Positions 17,008 to 25,790 of a stretch of 64,000 nt of DNA are shown one piece after another. Location: positions 4,151-68,150 of the forward strand of contig NZ_JFZT01000035.1 of assembly GCF_000632495.1 (NCBI RefSeq). Direction: 5' to 3'. Source of the DNA: Candidatus Acidianus copahuensis. Its GTDB lineage: Archaea; Thermoproteota; Thermoprotei_A; Sulfolobales; Sulfolobaceae. The position numbers were made by a program, and so were the translations under genes. The notes beneath the pieces were generated by a model that was not told the origin of the DNA, searched no databases, and saw nothing but the letters and a program-made list of their open reading frames with translations. Within the stretch, counting starts at the first letter, position 1. The number at the start of each line of letters is the position of its first letter.

Positions 17008-18108
17008 ATGGTTACACTTGAAGATCTTAAGCAAATTGTTAAACCAAAGCTTAAGCCAATTCTCTGGGATGATGAAAAGAATGTTCTAACTCTCCTTGAT
17101 CAGTCTGCACTTCCTTTTCAAAATAATTATGTAGATGTTAGAACACCTGAAGAAGCGTCATTAGCAATAAAACTCATGAAAGTTAGAGGAGCTCCAGCAA
17201 TAGGAATTACTGCAAGTTATGGTATGGTGCTTTCTCTCATTTCATCGAAGCCCTCCTCTCTAGAGGATTCAATTTCCATCCTTGAAAGAGCTAAGAAAGT
17301 TCTAGATATGGCTAGACCGACTGCAGTAAATCTAACATGGGCAACATCTGTTATGCTAGAAAGTTCTAGACATGCCATTGAACAAGGAGAAATTAAGTCT
17401 GTAAATGAATTAATTACATTACTAAAAGTTCAAGCTAAGAAGATATTTGACGATGAATTGGAGGCTGAATTGAAGATGGGTCTCTACGGTCTAGAGAAGA
17501 TAAACGATGGAGATACTATATTAACTCAATGTAATGCCGGAGGTTTAGCTACTGGAACTGGAATAGGAACAGCGTTAGCTCCAATAAGGGTTGCACATGC
17601 TCTAGGTATGAGAATTTCGGTCATTGCTCCTGAGACTAGACCTTGGCTCCAAGGGAGTAGGTTAACAACTTATGAGTTAATGACAGATAACATCCCAGTT
17701 ACTTTGATTGCAGATACTGCAGTTGGCTTAGTAATGTATAAGGGAATGGTAAACAGCGTAATGGTTGGTGCAGATAGGATATTGGCTGATGGTCATGTAT
17801 TCAACAAGATAGGCACTTTCAAGGAAGGAGTAATCGCCCATGAGCTTGGAATTCCTTTTTATGCCTTAGCTCCGCTGTCAACCTTTGACTTTAAGAGTAA
17901 AGCAAACGACGTCACAATAGAGGAAAGAGATGCAGACGAGGTTAGGACAGTTAGAGGTATACCTATAGCTCCAGAAGGAGTGAAGGTATATAATCCAGTC
18001 TTCGACGTAACACCACCTAAATACGTCACTGCTATAATAACTGAAGGAGGAATAGTTTATCCTCCTTTCGAGAAGAATTCCTTAAAGTTGCTTTCCAAAG
18101 AAAGATAA
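17008..18108 (+). CDS. mtnA: S-methyl-5-thioribose-1-phosphate isomerase
   Basis: A 366-residue protein of the eIF2B-alpha/MtnA family. RGAPAIGITASYG (phosphate loop), NLTWAT, TQCNAGGLATG with the catalytic cysteine near residue 174, APETRPWLQGSRLT, and VGADRI with the catalytic aspartate are in the usual order. It isomerises methylthioribose-1-phosphate to methylthioribulose-1-phosphate in methionine salvage. Archaeal ribose-1,5-bisphosphate isomerase is a shorter homologue; the 366-residue length and extended N-terminus favour MtnA. It has its own promoter and is followed by a T-rich terminator. Confidence 0.9.
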   Translation: MVTLEDLKQIVKPKLKPILWDDEKNVLTLLDQSALPFQNNYVDVRTPEEASLAIKLMKVRGAPAIGITASYGMVLSLISSKPSSLEDSISILERAKKVLDMARPTAVNLTWATSVMLESSRHAIEQGEIKSVNELITLLKVQAKKIFDDELEAELKMGLYGLEKINDGDTILTQCNAGGLATGTGIGTALAPIRVAHALGMRISVIAPETRPWLQGSRLTTYELMTDNIPVTLIADTAVGLVMYKGMVNSVMVGADRILADGHVFNKIGTFKEGVIAHELGIPFYALAPLSTFDFKSKANDVTIEERDADEVRTVRGIPIAPEGVKVYNPVFDVTPPKYVTAIITEGGIVYPPFEKNSLKLLSKER

Positions 18109-18114
18109 AATGTT

Positions 18115-18137
18115 TGAAAGCAAACTTTTTTTCTTCT
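18115..18137 (+). terminator. Poly-T terminator after mtnA
   Basis: Seven consecutive T residues (18126-18132) followed by TTCTTC just after the mtnA stop, before the separate MFS gene. This fits an archaeal T-tract terminator. Confidence 0.45.
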
Positions 18138-18154
18138 AATTAAAATGTAAGGCC

Positions 18155-19561
18155 ATGAACAATAAGGCAATTCTCTTGGTCTTAACTTTAGGGACTTTAA
18201 TGGCAGCAGTCGATACTACGATTGTGTTATTAGCACTTCCAACTATAACCATAGATCTTCACACCGATCTCCTAACCTCTATTTGGGTGCTGTTAGGTTA
18301 TCTTCTAGTTTTAGCTATTTTATCAACACAGGCTGGTAGAATAGGAGATATAGTGGGAAGATCTAAAGCATATAACTTAGGCTTTATCCTGTTTACAGTT
18401 GCTTCGGCTCTCTGCGGGCTATCTTTTGAAATTTATATGTTAATAGCTTTTAGGATTATCCAAGCTATAGGTGGAGCGCTTCTGACTGCAAATAGCTATG
18501 CTGTCATTGCAGACATATTTCAACCAAGGGAGAGAGGAAAGGCCTACGGAATAACTTCTTTAGGTTGGAACGTAGGAGCGCTACTCGGAATAGTTTTGGG
18601 AGGAATAATAACTACCTTTATATCGTGGCAGTTTATCTTCTATATAAATGTACCAATTGGGATTATAGCTGTTCTTCTAGGAATGAGAAATATAAGAGAT
18701 GTAAATAGAGTTAAATCCAAGATAGATTTTTCAGGTACTATACTTCTAGGAATATCACTAGCGCTAGTAGCACTAGGAACTATAAATTTTGCCGGATATG
18801 GACCAACTATAGAGGACTTATCAGAGATTTTCGTTGGATTATTAGTTCTTCCACTCTTCATCCTAAATGAGAGTAGAGTAAGTAATCCTCTAATAAATTT
18901 GAAAGTATTCAAAATAAGATTGCTGTCATTTTCACTTTGGGCAAGTCTACTCCAAGGAATAGGAGGTCTTTCACTGACATTTCTGCTTATAATGTATCTA
19001 CAAGGAGTAAGGGGATTAAGCCCTCTCGATAGCTCCCTCCTTCTAACTCCAGGCTATATTGTTGCCACTATTCTAGCCCCAATTATGGGAAGAATAGCTG
19101 ATAAAGGAAGGCCAGGTACTTTAGCAGGCATTGGAATGCTATTTATATTTTCCTCTCTTATTATCTATTACTTCGGGCTTCAGGTTTCTACTCCATTTTC
19201 CTTTATCCTAGCGATAACGACAATTACAGGGATAGGTTCTGCCATGTTCTGGCCATCTAATGCGACAGCAGTTATGTTTAGTGCACCTAAAGAGTTTTAT
19301 GGTTCAATATCAGGGATAAGTAGAACTCTGGGAAATATAGGGACAATACTGAGTTATGTGTTAAGCATATCCGCAGCTACATTATCAATTCCTAGATCGG
19401 TAGCTTTTGAGGTATTATTAGGAGTTCATTCTCTAGATGGGGGTGTTAGCCAGGTTTTCGTGGATGGTCTTCATATAGCTTTCATTGTTTCGGCAATAAT
19501 TATTATTTTTGGCGCAATATTTTCATTTCTAGGAGGAAATACTAAGGTAAAAAATAATTAA
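18155..19561 (+). CDS. MFS transporter, DHA2 (EmrB/QacA-type) family
   Basis: A 468-residue membrane protein with about 14 hydrophobic segments. The N-terminal LGTLMAAVDTTIVLLALPTI is the DHA2 motif D1 (aspartate in TM1), and GRIGDIVGRSKAY is the cytoplasmic loop 2-3 motif. GWNVGALLGIVLGG corresponds to the antiporter motif C region. Such proteins export drugs or other hydrophobic compounds with proton antiport. It stands alone downstream of mtnA. The substrate is unknown. Confidence 0.87.
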   Translation: MNNKAILLVLTLGTLMAAVDTTIVLLALPTITIDLHTDLLTSIWVLLGYLLVLAILSTQAGRIGDIVGRSKAYNLGFILFTVASALCGLSFEIYMLIAFRIIQAIGGALLTANSYAVIADIFQPRERGKAYGITSLGWNVGALLGIVLGGIITTFISWQFIFYINVPIGIIAVLLGMRNIRDVNRVKSKIDFSGTILLGISLALVALGTINFAGYGPTIEDLSEIFVGLLVLPLFILNESRVSNPLINLKVFKIRLLSFSLWASLLQGIGGLSLTFLLIMYLQGVRGLSPLDSSLLLTPGYIVATILAPIMGRIADKGRPGTLAGIGMLFIFSSLIIYYFGLQVSTPFSFILAITTITGIGSAMFWPSNATAVMFSAPKEFYGSISGISRTLGNIGTILSYVLSISAATLSIPRSVAFEVLLGVHSLDGGVSQVFVDGLHIAFIVSAIIIIFGAIFSFLGGNTKVKNN

Positions 19562-19942
19562 ACTGATTTAAAATAGATTGTATAAAAGTATCTTAGACTT
19601 TTGAAAATTTTTAAATTAAAATCCATCTGATAACTTAGTCCCCTAAGTGAAATAGAGATGTTGAGAATTAGATTAGGTTGAAATAATTCCTTAATCACGT
19701 TAGTATATGGAATTGCATGAGGAGACTATAACAGTACACAGAAAAAAATTATAATTGTTTTTATATTAATATAGGAGAACATACAAGTGGAAAATAGTAC
19801 TACGTTAAACTATGCTTCTTACTTCTCTTTATATTACATTGGTTTCTACTAAGAGAGTTCTTAGATAGTAAATGAAGAAACAAAAGGAAGAGTTAGGACT
19901 AGTTAATCTAATGGATATACCAATGACATGTTCACGTTGTAG

Positions 19943-19988
19943 TTACAACTGAAAGCCTCGCTCTTCAGAGCGGGGAGGAGGTCAGATA
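19943..19988 (+). mobile_element. IS605/TnpB-type right-end hairpin, copy 1
   Basis: A 46-bp sequence containing CTCGCTCTTCAGAGCGGGG, a GC-rich hairpin followed by AGGAGGTCAGATA. It is identical, except for one base in the loop, to 47474-47519. Hairpins of this form sit at the 3' end of IS200/IS605-family tnpB genes, where they form the element end and the scaffold of the TnpB guide RNA. No intact tnpB is upstream. Confidence 0.6.
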
Positions 19989-20180
19989 AAAGATCTCTCT
20001 CTTTCAGAAAGGACTTTTGTTTATGATAAGTGTGCGGTTATAGATTTGACTTGGACTCAGTTGTTCCACTTAATATCTAACCTCATGATATCTATTCTCA
20101 TTTTTATTGAAAAATCTCTTAGCGTTTGTGAGGTTTATCCCTCTACTTTTTTGGGTTTGAGTTTTATGAACACTTTTTGC

Positions 20181-20733
20181 CATGTCCATAAAACCTTTGG
20201 GCTTCACCACGCTCTGAGTCAACACCCGTAATTACGATCAGACCATCAGCGAGGTAACCACTCCCACAGCCTATCAAATACCTCAGGATTGTGGGGTCGT
20301 GAAACTGTTTCTTATTCTAGGGTAGCTAAAGGTTTTTAAATATGTTTTTAGGGAAAGTTTTATGATGAACTCCATACTGATGCTGTGCACTGCACAAAGG
20401 TGTGGGGTGATGTCTAGAGGGATCCGTGCCGTTGATCCCGATTCCTTGATCTCACACTGGAGATAGTTGTACTACCTATGAAGGTGTGGGTGAGGAGAAA
20501 GTCCCTAGAGGACTGAAACACACTAAACGACCTCTAGGTACCCTCTAGGGGCAAACGGAAACTCCTATGCCCTTAGAATATTTATTTTTTTCTCACTTTT
20601 TGCTCCTTTATTAGTTCCCTCCTTCAGTCTACATATTAACATCTGGGTCGAATTAATGTTTTTAAAGATATAAGCGTTTTAGAAGGGAAAAATCATGACA
20701 CTCGTAAAAATGTCATAATAAGTGAAATTGCTG
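20181..20733 (+). repeat. Dispersed repeat family, long copy A
   Basis: Shares two blocks with 39533-39781: CATGTCCATRAAACC...TTCACCACG at the left, and about 110 bp at the right ending in AGAAGGGAAAAATCATGA...TGTAAAAATGTCAT...AGTGAAA. In this copy the blocks are about 400 bp apart; in copy B about 130 bp. The right block recurs at 63062-63179. The right end contains an inverted repeat of the type ATCATGA/TCATGAT. It is most likely a decayed transposable element. Confidence 0.6.
20504..20551. other. Stem-loop cluster, possible structured RNA or element end
   Basis: CCTAGAGG (20504-20511) can pair perfectly with CCTCTAGG (20531-20538) across a 19-nt loop, and a second complement, CCCTCTAGGGG, follows at 20541-20551, allowing two alternative stems. 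The block is clearly richer in G and C than the surroundings. It may be part of an IS605/TnpB-type guide-RNA scaffold or element end; this was not confirmed. Confidence 0.35.
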
Positions 20734-20880
20734 TCTTTGGCAAGAGGTTGACAGAGAGACAGTAAGGTCAACCGAAAGATCTGTATATTCATACAAGTGA
20801 GCTAAGGACTTCCCATTGAACAATTAGTTATCAGAAAAGTTTCTTAAGTCAGAGTTAATATATTGATATAAGATAACTAC

Positions 20881-21975
20881 ATGAGTACCTCAGAAGATAA
20901 GATTAGAGAAATGGTGAGGGATGAAATAGAGAGATTCTTCGGTAGAAATGCAATTGACCTTGTACGTATTTTTCCAGAGTTTGCTGCATCAGTTGACCAA
21001 AGGTTTGACGCTGTAGATAAGAAGTTAGATACATTGCTAAAACTTGCTGAGGAGTTAGCCAATTCAAGTATAAAAGTAAATAAGGCGTTCATTAGGCTTG
21101 AGAAAAGGACTGAGGAAAACAGCAACGCTATAGCTGAGTTAAGGAAAGCTACGCAAGAGAACACGAACGCTATAGCTGAATTGAGAAAGTCAATAGAGGA
21201 ATTAAAGAAGATATCTCAAGAGAACACTACTGCAATTATTGAACTTAAGAAAAGGACTGAGGAAAACAGCAACGCTATAGCTGAGTTAAGGAAAGCTACG
21301 CAAGAGAACACGAACGCTATAGCTGAATTGAGAAAGTCAATAGAGGAATTAAAGAAGATATCTCAAGAGAACACTACTGCAATTATTGAACTTAAGAAAA
21401 GGACTGAGGAAAACAGCAACGCTATAGCTGAGTTAAGGAAAGCTACGCAAGAGCACTCAGTAATCATAGAAGATATGAAGAAATCAATTAGCAGGCTTGA
21501 AACCGCTGTTGAGTCCTTAACGAATTCTGTAGATAAATTAGCAAAGGTTGTTGAAGAACATAATAAAAGGCTAAATAATCTAGAAGAGGAAATTGGTGGA
21601 CTTTCTGATTCCTTCGGTATGGTTACAGAGATCGCAGCGAGAAAAGCAATAATGATATGGTTTGAAAAGCAAGGGATAAAGGTAAATTCCGTTGGCTATA
21701 CTACACTAATCATTAATGATAAACCTCGGCAATTCGATCTCTACGTTGAATCCGGAAATAAGCTTTATGTAGGTGAGATCAAAGCCACATTAAGTGAAGA
21801 GCGTGTAACTAAATTCTCTAATAAGATAAAGGAATTAAAAAGTGTAGAGAATAGAGAAGTTATCCCACTAATAATATACTTAGCGAAATCAAAAGGCGAT
21901 TCTATAAATTTAGCGAAAAATCTAGGGATAAAGGTTTTCAAATTAGGGAAACTGGGAGATATTATTGAAAGATAG
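20881..21975 (+). CDS. Coiled-coil repeat protein with PD-(D/E)XK-like C-terminus, second copy
   Basis: A 364-residue protein. Residues about 70-190 are made of 49-residue units (KRTEENSNAIAEL, then ATQENTNAIAELRKS and ISQENTTAIIEL), each holding three shorter heptad-like sub-repeats with NAIAEL or TAIIEL cores. A further coiled coil follows to about residue 245 (EEHNKRLNNLEEEIGGL). The C-terminal 120 residues have the nuclease-like pattern TEIAARKAI, RQFDLYVE, KLYVGEIKAT, that is D-x(n)-E-x-K. The layout equals the gene at 2008, but the repeat sequence is unrelated. The function is unknown. It stands alone, flanked by mobile-element debris, and its ATG follows a TATA-like stretch (ATATTGATATAAGA). 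Confidence 0.7.
   Translation: MSTSEDKIREMVRDEIERFFGRNAIDLVRIFPEFAASVDQRFDAVDKKLDTLLKLAEELANSSIKVNKAFIRLEKRTEENSNAIAELRKATQENTNAIAELRKSIEELKKISQENTTAIIELKKRTEENSNAIAELRKATQENTNAIAELRKSIEELKKISQENTTAIIELKKRTEENSNAIAELRKATQEHSVIIEDMKKSISRLETAVESLTNSVDKLAKVVEEHNKRLNNLEEEIGGLSDSFGMVTEIAARKAIMIWFEKQGIKVNSVGYTTLIINDKPRQFDLYVESGNKLYVGEIKATLSEERVTKFSNKIKELKSVENREVIPLIIYLAKSKGDSINLAKNLGIKVFKLGKLGDIIER
21103..21453 (+). repeat. Tandem 147-bp coding repeats (two full, one partial)
   Basis: Units begin at 21103, 21250 and 21397, exactly 147 bp apart. Units 1 and 2 are identical at nucleotide level apart from possible edge codons; unit 3 matches for 57 bp and then diverges. The period is a multiple of three, so copy-number change keeps the frame. 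Confidence 0.93.
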
Positions 21976-22497
21976 TTTAATTTTCCAAAAATAAATATTA
22001 TCTTCTATTAATTTTATTCTCTCTATGTTAAAAATAAAGAGAAAAGTTTTCGTCGAATCTATATATCCTTCAACTCTCTTTTTAGTTATCCACTCTATTT
22101 GTTTCAACCTCTTTCATATTCTTGTACTATATGGAACTGAATATTATTCTATATATTTGTAAGAAGCTTAAGTCATATGTGTAAATGGGGATTATTTTTT
22201 AAAGCTACGAAAAGGTGATAAATGTTTTATGAGGAAATCGTTACTTTTTATTTCTTTTTTCCTTTTAACTTATTTTGTCCACACTCTTCTAACTTATCAA
22301 ACTATGCAGATCTTTTTTCTTTACTCACTACAAGTCATTACATCCATGTTTACTTTGTTATGGCTAAATACAAGGCTAATATAAGATATAATATAAAAGT
22401 ATTTATTGAAAAAAGTTGAAGTTCTTTTGAATAAATCTAGGAATGGAAAAGTATAACGAAGTAAAGCAATATAAACCAGATAATTGAAAGACTTAAT
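21976..22497. other. AT-rich intergenic region
   Basis: A 522-bp gap. A 65-codon ORF at 22222 is F/Y/S-rich and looks spurious. No palindromic GTATAC operator resembling those at 25746 and 27199 is present before the GntR gene, so that regulator does not obviously control itself. Confidence 0.5.
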
Positions 22498-23148
22498 ATG
22501 AACGAAAACTATAGAGAAAAACTCTCAGATAACGTTTACGCTAATTTAAAAAGGGATATAGTTACTGGAAAGTTTAGAACCAATGATAGATTAACAGAAT
22601 CTGATTTAACTAAAACATATGGGGCTAGTCGAACTCCCATACGAGAGGCCCTAAAAAAACTCGAAAAAGAAGGGTTAGTTATAAGGGGGCCTGATGGTTA
22701 TAGGGTTCTTTACCTCTCAAAAGATGAGGTAATTCAGCTCTATGAAATTAGGACAAGGCTAGAGGCCCTTGCGGCTGAAAAAGCTGCTATGGGGAATAGA
22801 GACAGATTGAAAGACTTAGAGACCATACTTGAGGAAATTAAGGAAAAAACGTACTCCGATGAGGATCCAGTAAATTTAGCCGAATTGAATGGGAAACTTC
22901 ATATGATAATTGCAGAAATGAGTGGTAACAAATTTCTTATTCAGTGTCTTCAGGATATAAGAAATAGATTAACTGCTGTTAGAGTAACTTTATTTGCTGT
23001 TCAAGGAAGAAGAGAGATGGAAATGAAAGAGCATGAAGCACTAGTAGAGGCCATCAAGGACGGAGATCCTAAGAGAGCATCCGATCTTATGTTTGAACAC
23101 GAAAAAAATGTAATGGAATTTATAAGAAAAAACCTTTTTATCTACTAG
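22498..23148 (+). CDS. GntR family (FadR/FCD subfamily) transcriptional regulator
   Basis: A 216-residue regulator. Residues 10-75 are the GntR winged helix (VYANLKRDIVTGKF, RLTESDLTKTYGASRTPIREALKKLEKEGLV). Residues 85-210 are an all-helical FCD ligand domain with the metal-type pattern LNGKLH, KEHEALVEAI and MFEHEKN. FCD regulators usually sense organic or sugar acids and are far commoner in bacteria than archaea, so lateral origin is plausible. Convergent with the dehydratase operon (3' overlap 11 bp), it probably controls that operon and the MFS gene through the palindromes at 25746 and 27199; this is inference from position and motif type. Confidence 0.87.
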   Translation: MNENYREKLSDNVYANLKRDIVTGKFRTNDRLTESDLTKTYGASRTPIREALKKLEKEGLVIRGPDGYRVLYLSKDEVIQLYEIRTRLEALAAEKAAMGNRDRLKDLETILEEIKEKTYSDEDPVNLAELNGKLHMIIAEMSGNKFLIQCLQDIRNRLTAVRVTLFAVQGRREMEMKEHEALVEAIKDGDPKRASDLMFEHEKNVMEFIRKNLFIY

Positions 23149-24262
23149 ATAAATCACTAAATTTGAGTAATCTTAGCTTTTTCTCAAATTTAATTTGGGA
23201 TAATTTTTCCTCTTCAGGTTTAATATCATCTGGGACTTTAACTTCTCCCTCTTTTATCTCAAATCTTATTCCGAAAAAGTCTGGAATAGGAGCTAAGGGA
23301 AATTCCACCAATTGAATCCCTCTCCTAGCAGAAGCAACTTGAAGAGTATGGAAGATAGCTATTGCAGATCTATGAGGTCTTAAGTGAGGAAAAACCTTAA
23401 CGTTATACGATTCAGCTAAAGCAATAACTTTAAGGAACTTTGATATGCCGCCAATTTTCGCTATATCTGGTTGGACTATTGAAATTCCACTTTCAATTAG
23501 GTCTCTAAATCCTTGAATTGAGTACTCATTTTCTCCTGCGGCAATAGCTATATCAGTTTTTTGAGTTAGTTTTGATAGAGCTTTATAGTCGTTTGGAGGC
23601 CAAAGAGGTTCCTCTATCCAGTCTACGTCAAATCTTTGGATTTGATTAATAAATTTATTCGCATCGTCTAACGAAAAGGGCGAATTTAGATCAACTGCTA
23701 TTCTAATATCATTTCCTATCCTTTCCCTTATTTTCCTCAATGATTCAAGAGTTGACTGTGGAGGTTGATGCAGTTTTACTCTGGTAAAACCTCTTTCTAT
23801 TGCTAAATCTGTAGCCTCAATTACTTCTTTTTCAGAAGGATATCTAGGTAGACTGGCATATACCTTTATCTTTTCCCTTTCCTTTCCTCCGAGGATTTTA
23901 TAAAGCGGTACCTTTAAAGATCTACTTAGGCAATGCCATAGCGCTTGATCAACTGAACTTATCGCACCAGTTGTTACTCCTTGTCCTGCGGTAAATAGAG
24001 CTTTTTCCATTACTTCTTCAGTTTCTTGAATAGAATTTACCTCCTTAAGGAAGGGAATAACGAAATCATTGAGGACTCCTAAATAGGCTGAAATTATTCC
24101 GCTACCAGCTACTAGAGTCTCCCCCCAACCTTCGCAATCATCTCCTTCAACCTTAACGTAAAGCTGGATTCCCCATTCATCTTTCCATTCAGTAATAATT
24201 TTATCTTCGTAGGGTATAGATACTGGAAAAAGTTCAATTCTCCTTATCTTCACGTCAAGCAC
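23138..24262 (-). CDS. Enolase-superfamily sugar-acid dehydratase (mandelate racemase/muconate lactonizing type)
   Basis: A 374-residue protein starting at GTG, overlapping the upstream gene by 8 bp. The N-terminal capping domain is followed by a barrel with VKLHQPP (catalytic lysine region of strand 2), the metal ligands VDLNSP, WIEEPLW and AAGENEY, then QPDIAKIGGI and FPHLRPH with a candidate catalytic histidine. Members abstract the proton alpha to a carboxylate, most often dehydrating an aldonate or aldarate. Together with the split UxaA-type dehydratase it suggests a sugar-acid pathway with two dehydratases or alternative substrates. Only about 30% identity by eye to the GnaD-like protein at 37582, so a different substrate is likely. 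Confidence 0.82.
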   Translation of the reverse strand: MLDVKIRRIELFPVSIPYEDKIITEWKDEWGIQLYVKVEGDDCEGWGETLVAGSGIISAYLGVLNDFVIPFLKEVNSIQETEEVMEKALFTAGQGVTTGAISSVDQALWHCLSRSLKVPLYKILGGKEREKIKVYASLPRYPSEKEVIEATDLAIERGFTRVKLHQPPQSTLESLRKIRERIGNDIRIAVDLNSPFSLDDANKFINQIQRFDVDWIEEPLWPPNDYKALSKLTQKTDIAIAAGENEYSIQGFRDLIESGISIVQPDIAKIGGISKFLKVIALAESYNVKVFPHLRPHRSAIAIFHTLQVASARRGIQLVEFPLAPIPDFFGIRFEIKEGEVKVPDDIKPEEEKLSQIKFEKKLRLLKFSDLSSR

Positions 24263-25415
24263 TCACGTACAGCTTTATTGGTGAGAATTCGTCGTGTTGA
24301 AGTATCTCTGAGGCCGTTAATCTTCCATTTGCAGTTCTAATTGCATACTCAAACACTCTTTCTCCAGCTTCTCTAAGATCTATCTTCAGTCCAAGCAAAT
24401 CAGATACGTCAACGTCTATGTGTTCTTTCATCGTACTAATAGTTTTTGGATTAGCTGAAATCTTTACCACAGGAATTATTGGATGCCCAACAATATTTCC
24501 TTGTCCAGTAGTGAATAGATGAAGAACAGATCCCTTAGCTGCAAATAGAGTTACAGCTTCTGCTGCAGCTGAGGAAGTATTAACGAAGCAAAGTCTAGAC
24601 TTTCCTTGCGGTAAAGGATCTAGATAGTCCAATACGCAAGTAATGGGTTTAGTTCCTAATTTCTGAATATTACCTAAAGCTTTTTCCTCAATCGTCGTTA
24701 AGCCTCCCTTTATATTTCCTTCTGTTGGTTGCGAACCAAGTAGATCCACTCCTTGAGACTCAATTATATTAGTATATTCTTTAAATATTTTCCAAAACTT
24801 TTCCCTTAATTCTTGAGTTGAAATTCTACTAGCAACTATGTCCTCAGCCCCAGTTAGTTCTGAGGTTTCTCCAAACATTACTGTGGAACCGTAATCAATT
24901 AATTTATCTACTGCATAACCAGTTGCTGGATTTGAGGCCGCACCTGAAGTTGTGTCAGATTCTCCACATTTTATACTTGCAACCAATGAGGATAAGTCGA
25001 CTTCTGTTCTTTGTTTCTCGGAAGATATTTGAACGAACTCTTTAGCTTTCTCGCTAGCTCTATTTATTGTTTTTAGATCTCCGTAACCTTCGATAGAAAA
25101 AGCAGCAACTGGTTTTCCAGTTTCAGCTATCTTATCAGCTACCTTGTTTGTCCAATTATCCTCAATCCCTATAACAATGGCTGCGGAAATGTTGGGGTTT
25201 GCCCCAGTTCCTGAAAGAATATGAAATAAAAGATCTAGATCAGATCCAAACTGAAGCCTTCCGTATGGATGGGGAAGTGCAACTGTTCCCCTTATTAGCT
25301 TTGATACTCCGACAGCAGCAGTGTTAGATAAATCATCCACAGGAATAACTGCCACGTAATTCCTTACACCTACAGAACCATTTTCTCTTATATACCCTTT
25401 TATTGTTGGATTCAT
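24255..25415 (-). CDS. UxaA/SuyB-type dehydratase or lyase, large subunit
   Basis: A 386-residue protein matching the catalytic part of altronate/galactarate dehydratases. It opens with GYIRENGSVGVRNYVAVIP; the conserved iron-ligand loop SIKCGESDTTSG is near residue 165, and TTGQGNIVGHPIIPVVKISANP near the C-terminus. In bacterial UxaA this is preceded by a SAF domain in one chain; here SAF is a separate gene 5 bp upstream. The split two-gene form is also that of sulfolactate sulfo-lyase SuyAB. Reaction: loss of water (or sulfite) next to a carboxylate. Substrate undetermined. Confidence 0.82.
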   Translation of the reverse strand: MNPTIKGYIRENGSVGVRNYVAVIPVDDLSNTAAVGVSKLIRGTVALPHPYGRLQFGSDLDLLFHILSGTGANPNISAAIVIGIEDNWTNKVADKIAETGKPVAAFSIEGYGDLKTINRASEKAKEFVQISSEKQRTEVDLSSLVASIKCGESDTTSGAASNPATGYAVDKLIDYGSTVMFGETSELTGAEDIVASRISTQELREKFWKIFKEYTNIIESQGVDLLGSQPTEGNIKGGLTTIEEKALGNIQKLGTKPITCVLDYLDPLPQGKSRLCFVNTSSAAAEAVTLFAAKGSVLHLFTTGQGNIVGHPIIPVVKISANPKTISTMKEHIDVDVSDLLGLKIDLREAGERVFEYAIRTANGRLTASEILQHDEFSPIKLYVSA

Positions 25416-25420
25416 TTACA

Positions 25421-25720
25421 TCACCTCCTTAAAGGAAAACTCCACCTCTTAGATCTAAGGTTATGTGTATGTACATGTTCTCCCCGTTTTATATCTTTTG
25501 TAGCTACACCTATAATTCTTCCATATTTAATTACTTCTTCACCTTGCTTTATATCTCTCAAGGCAATTTTATGGCCTAATGGTATACTATCTTGTGATAC
25601 AACCTTTGTTAATGGGTTCTTATCCGCAATATAGAATACTTCCACTTCTTCACCTTGTTTCGTATCAGAAATTAGTACACCTACATTATCTTCCTTCTCA
25701 TGGATTAAAGCTTTAGCCAT
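25421..25720 (-). CDS. UxaA/SuyA-type SAF-domain small subunit
   Basis: A 99-residue SAF domain. The pattern is complete: ALIHEKEDNVGVLI, IPLGHKIALRDIKQGEEVIKYGRIIGVA, then DIKRGEHVHTHN. These are the substrate and metal contacts contributed by the N-terminal domain of altronate/galactarate dehydratase or by SuyA. It is first in the operon SAF, large subunit, enolase-superfamily dehydratase. GGAGGTGAT lies directly after its 3' end and serves the next gene. A palindromic operator candidate sits about 26-44 bp before its ATG. Confidence 0.88.
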   Translation of the reverse strand: MAKALIHEKEDNVGVLISDTKQGEEVEVFYIADKNPLTKVVSQDSIPLGHKIALRDIKQGEEVIKYGRIIGVATKDIKRGEHVHTHNLRSKRWSFPLRR

Positions 25721-25745
25721 AAACTAATGTCGTATAAGTCATTTA

Positions 25746-25764
25746 TATACATTTCTGTATACAG
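25746..25764. promoter_or_regulatory. Palindromic operator candidate, SAF-domain operon
   Basis: TATACATTTCTGTATACAG, containing the perfect palindrome CTGTATACAG (25755-25764). Sixteen to seventeen of 19 bases recur at 27199-27217 before the MFS gene. GTATAC cores are typical of FadR-subfamily GntR operators, and such a regulator is encoded at 22498. It is placed where repression of the 25720 promoter would be expected. Confidence 0.5.
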
Positions 25765-25790
25765 TAAAAAGTTCATTTTATCTTGATATA

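Larger units (their letters stand above)
19562..20880. other. Long non-coding region with mobile-element debris
   Basis: About 1.3 kb without a credible gene. It contains an IS605/TnpB-type end hairpin (19943-19988), the longest copy of a dispersed repeat (20181-20733), and a less AT-rich block with stem-loops (20504-20551). A 61-codon ORF at 20046 shows no family resemblance. Conceptual translation of the minus strand across 20200-20320 stays open for some distance but matches nothing I recognise. The region looks like layered insertion-element remnants. Confidence 0.6.

Noticed and set aside
22222..22419. 65-codon F/Y-rich ORF before the GntR gene
   Set aside because: Composition reflects T-rich DNA; no hydrophobic-helix pattern or conserved motif convincing enough to call a membrane protein.
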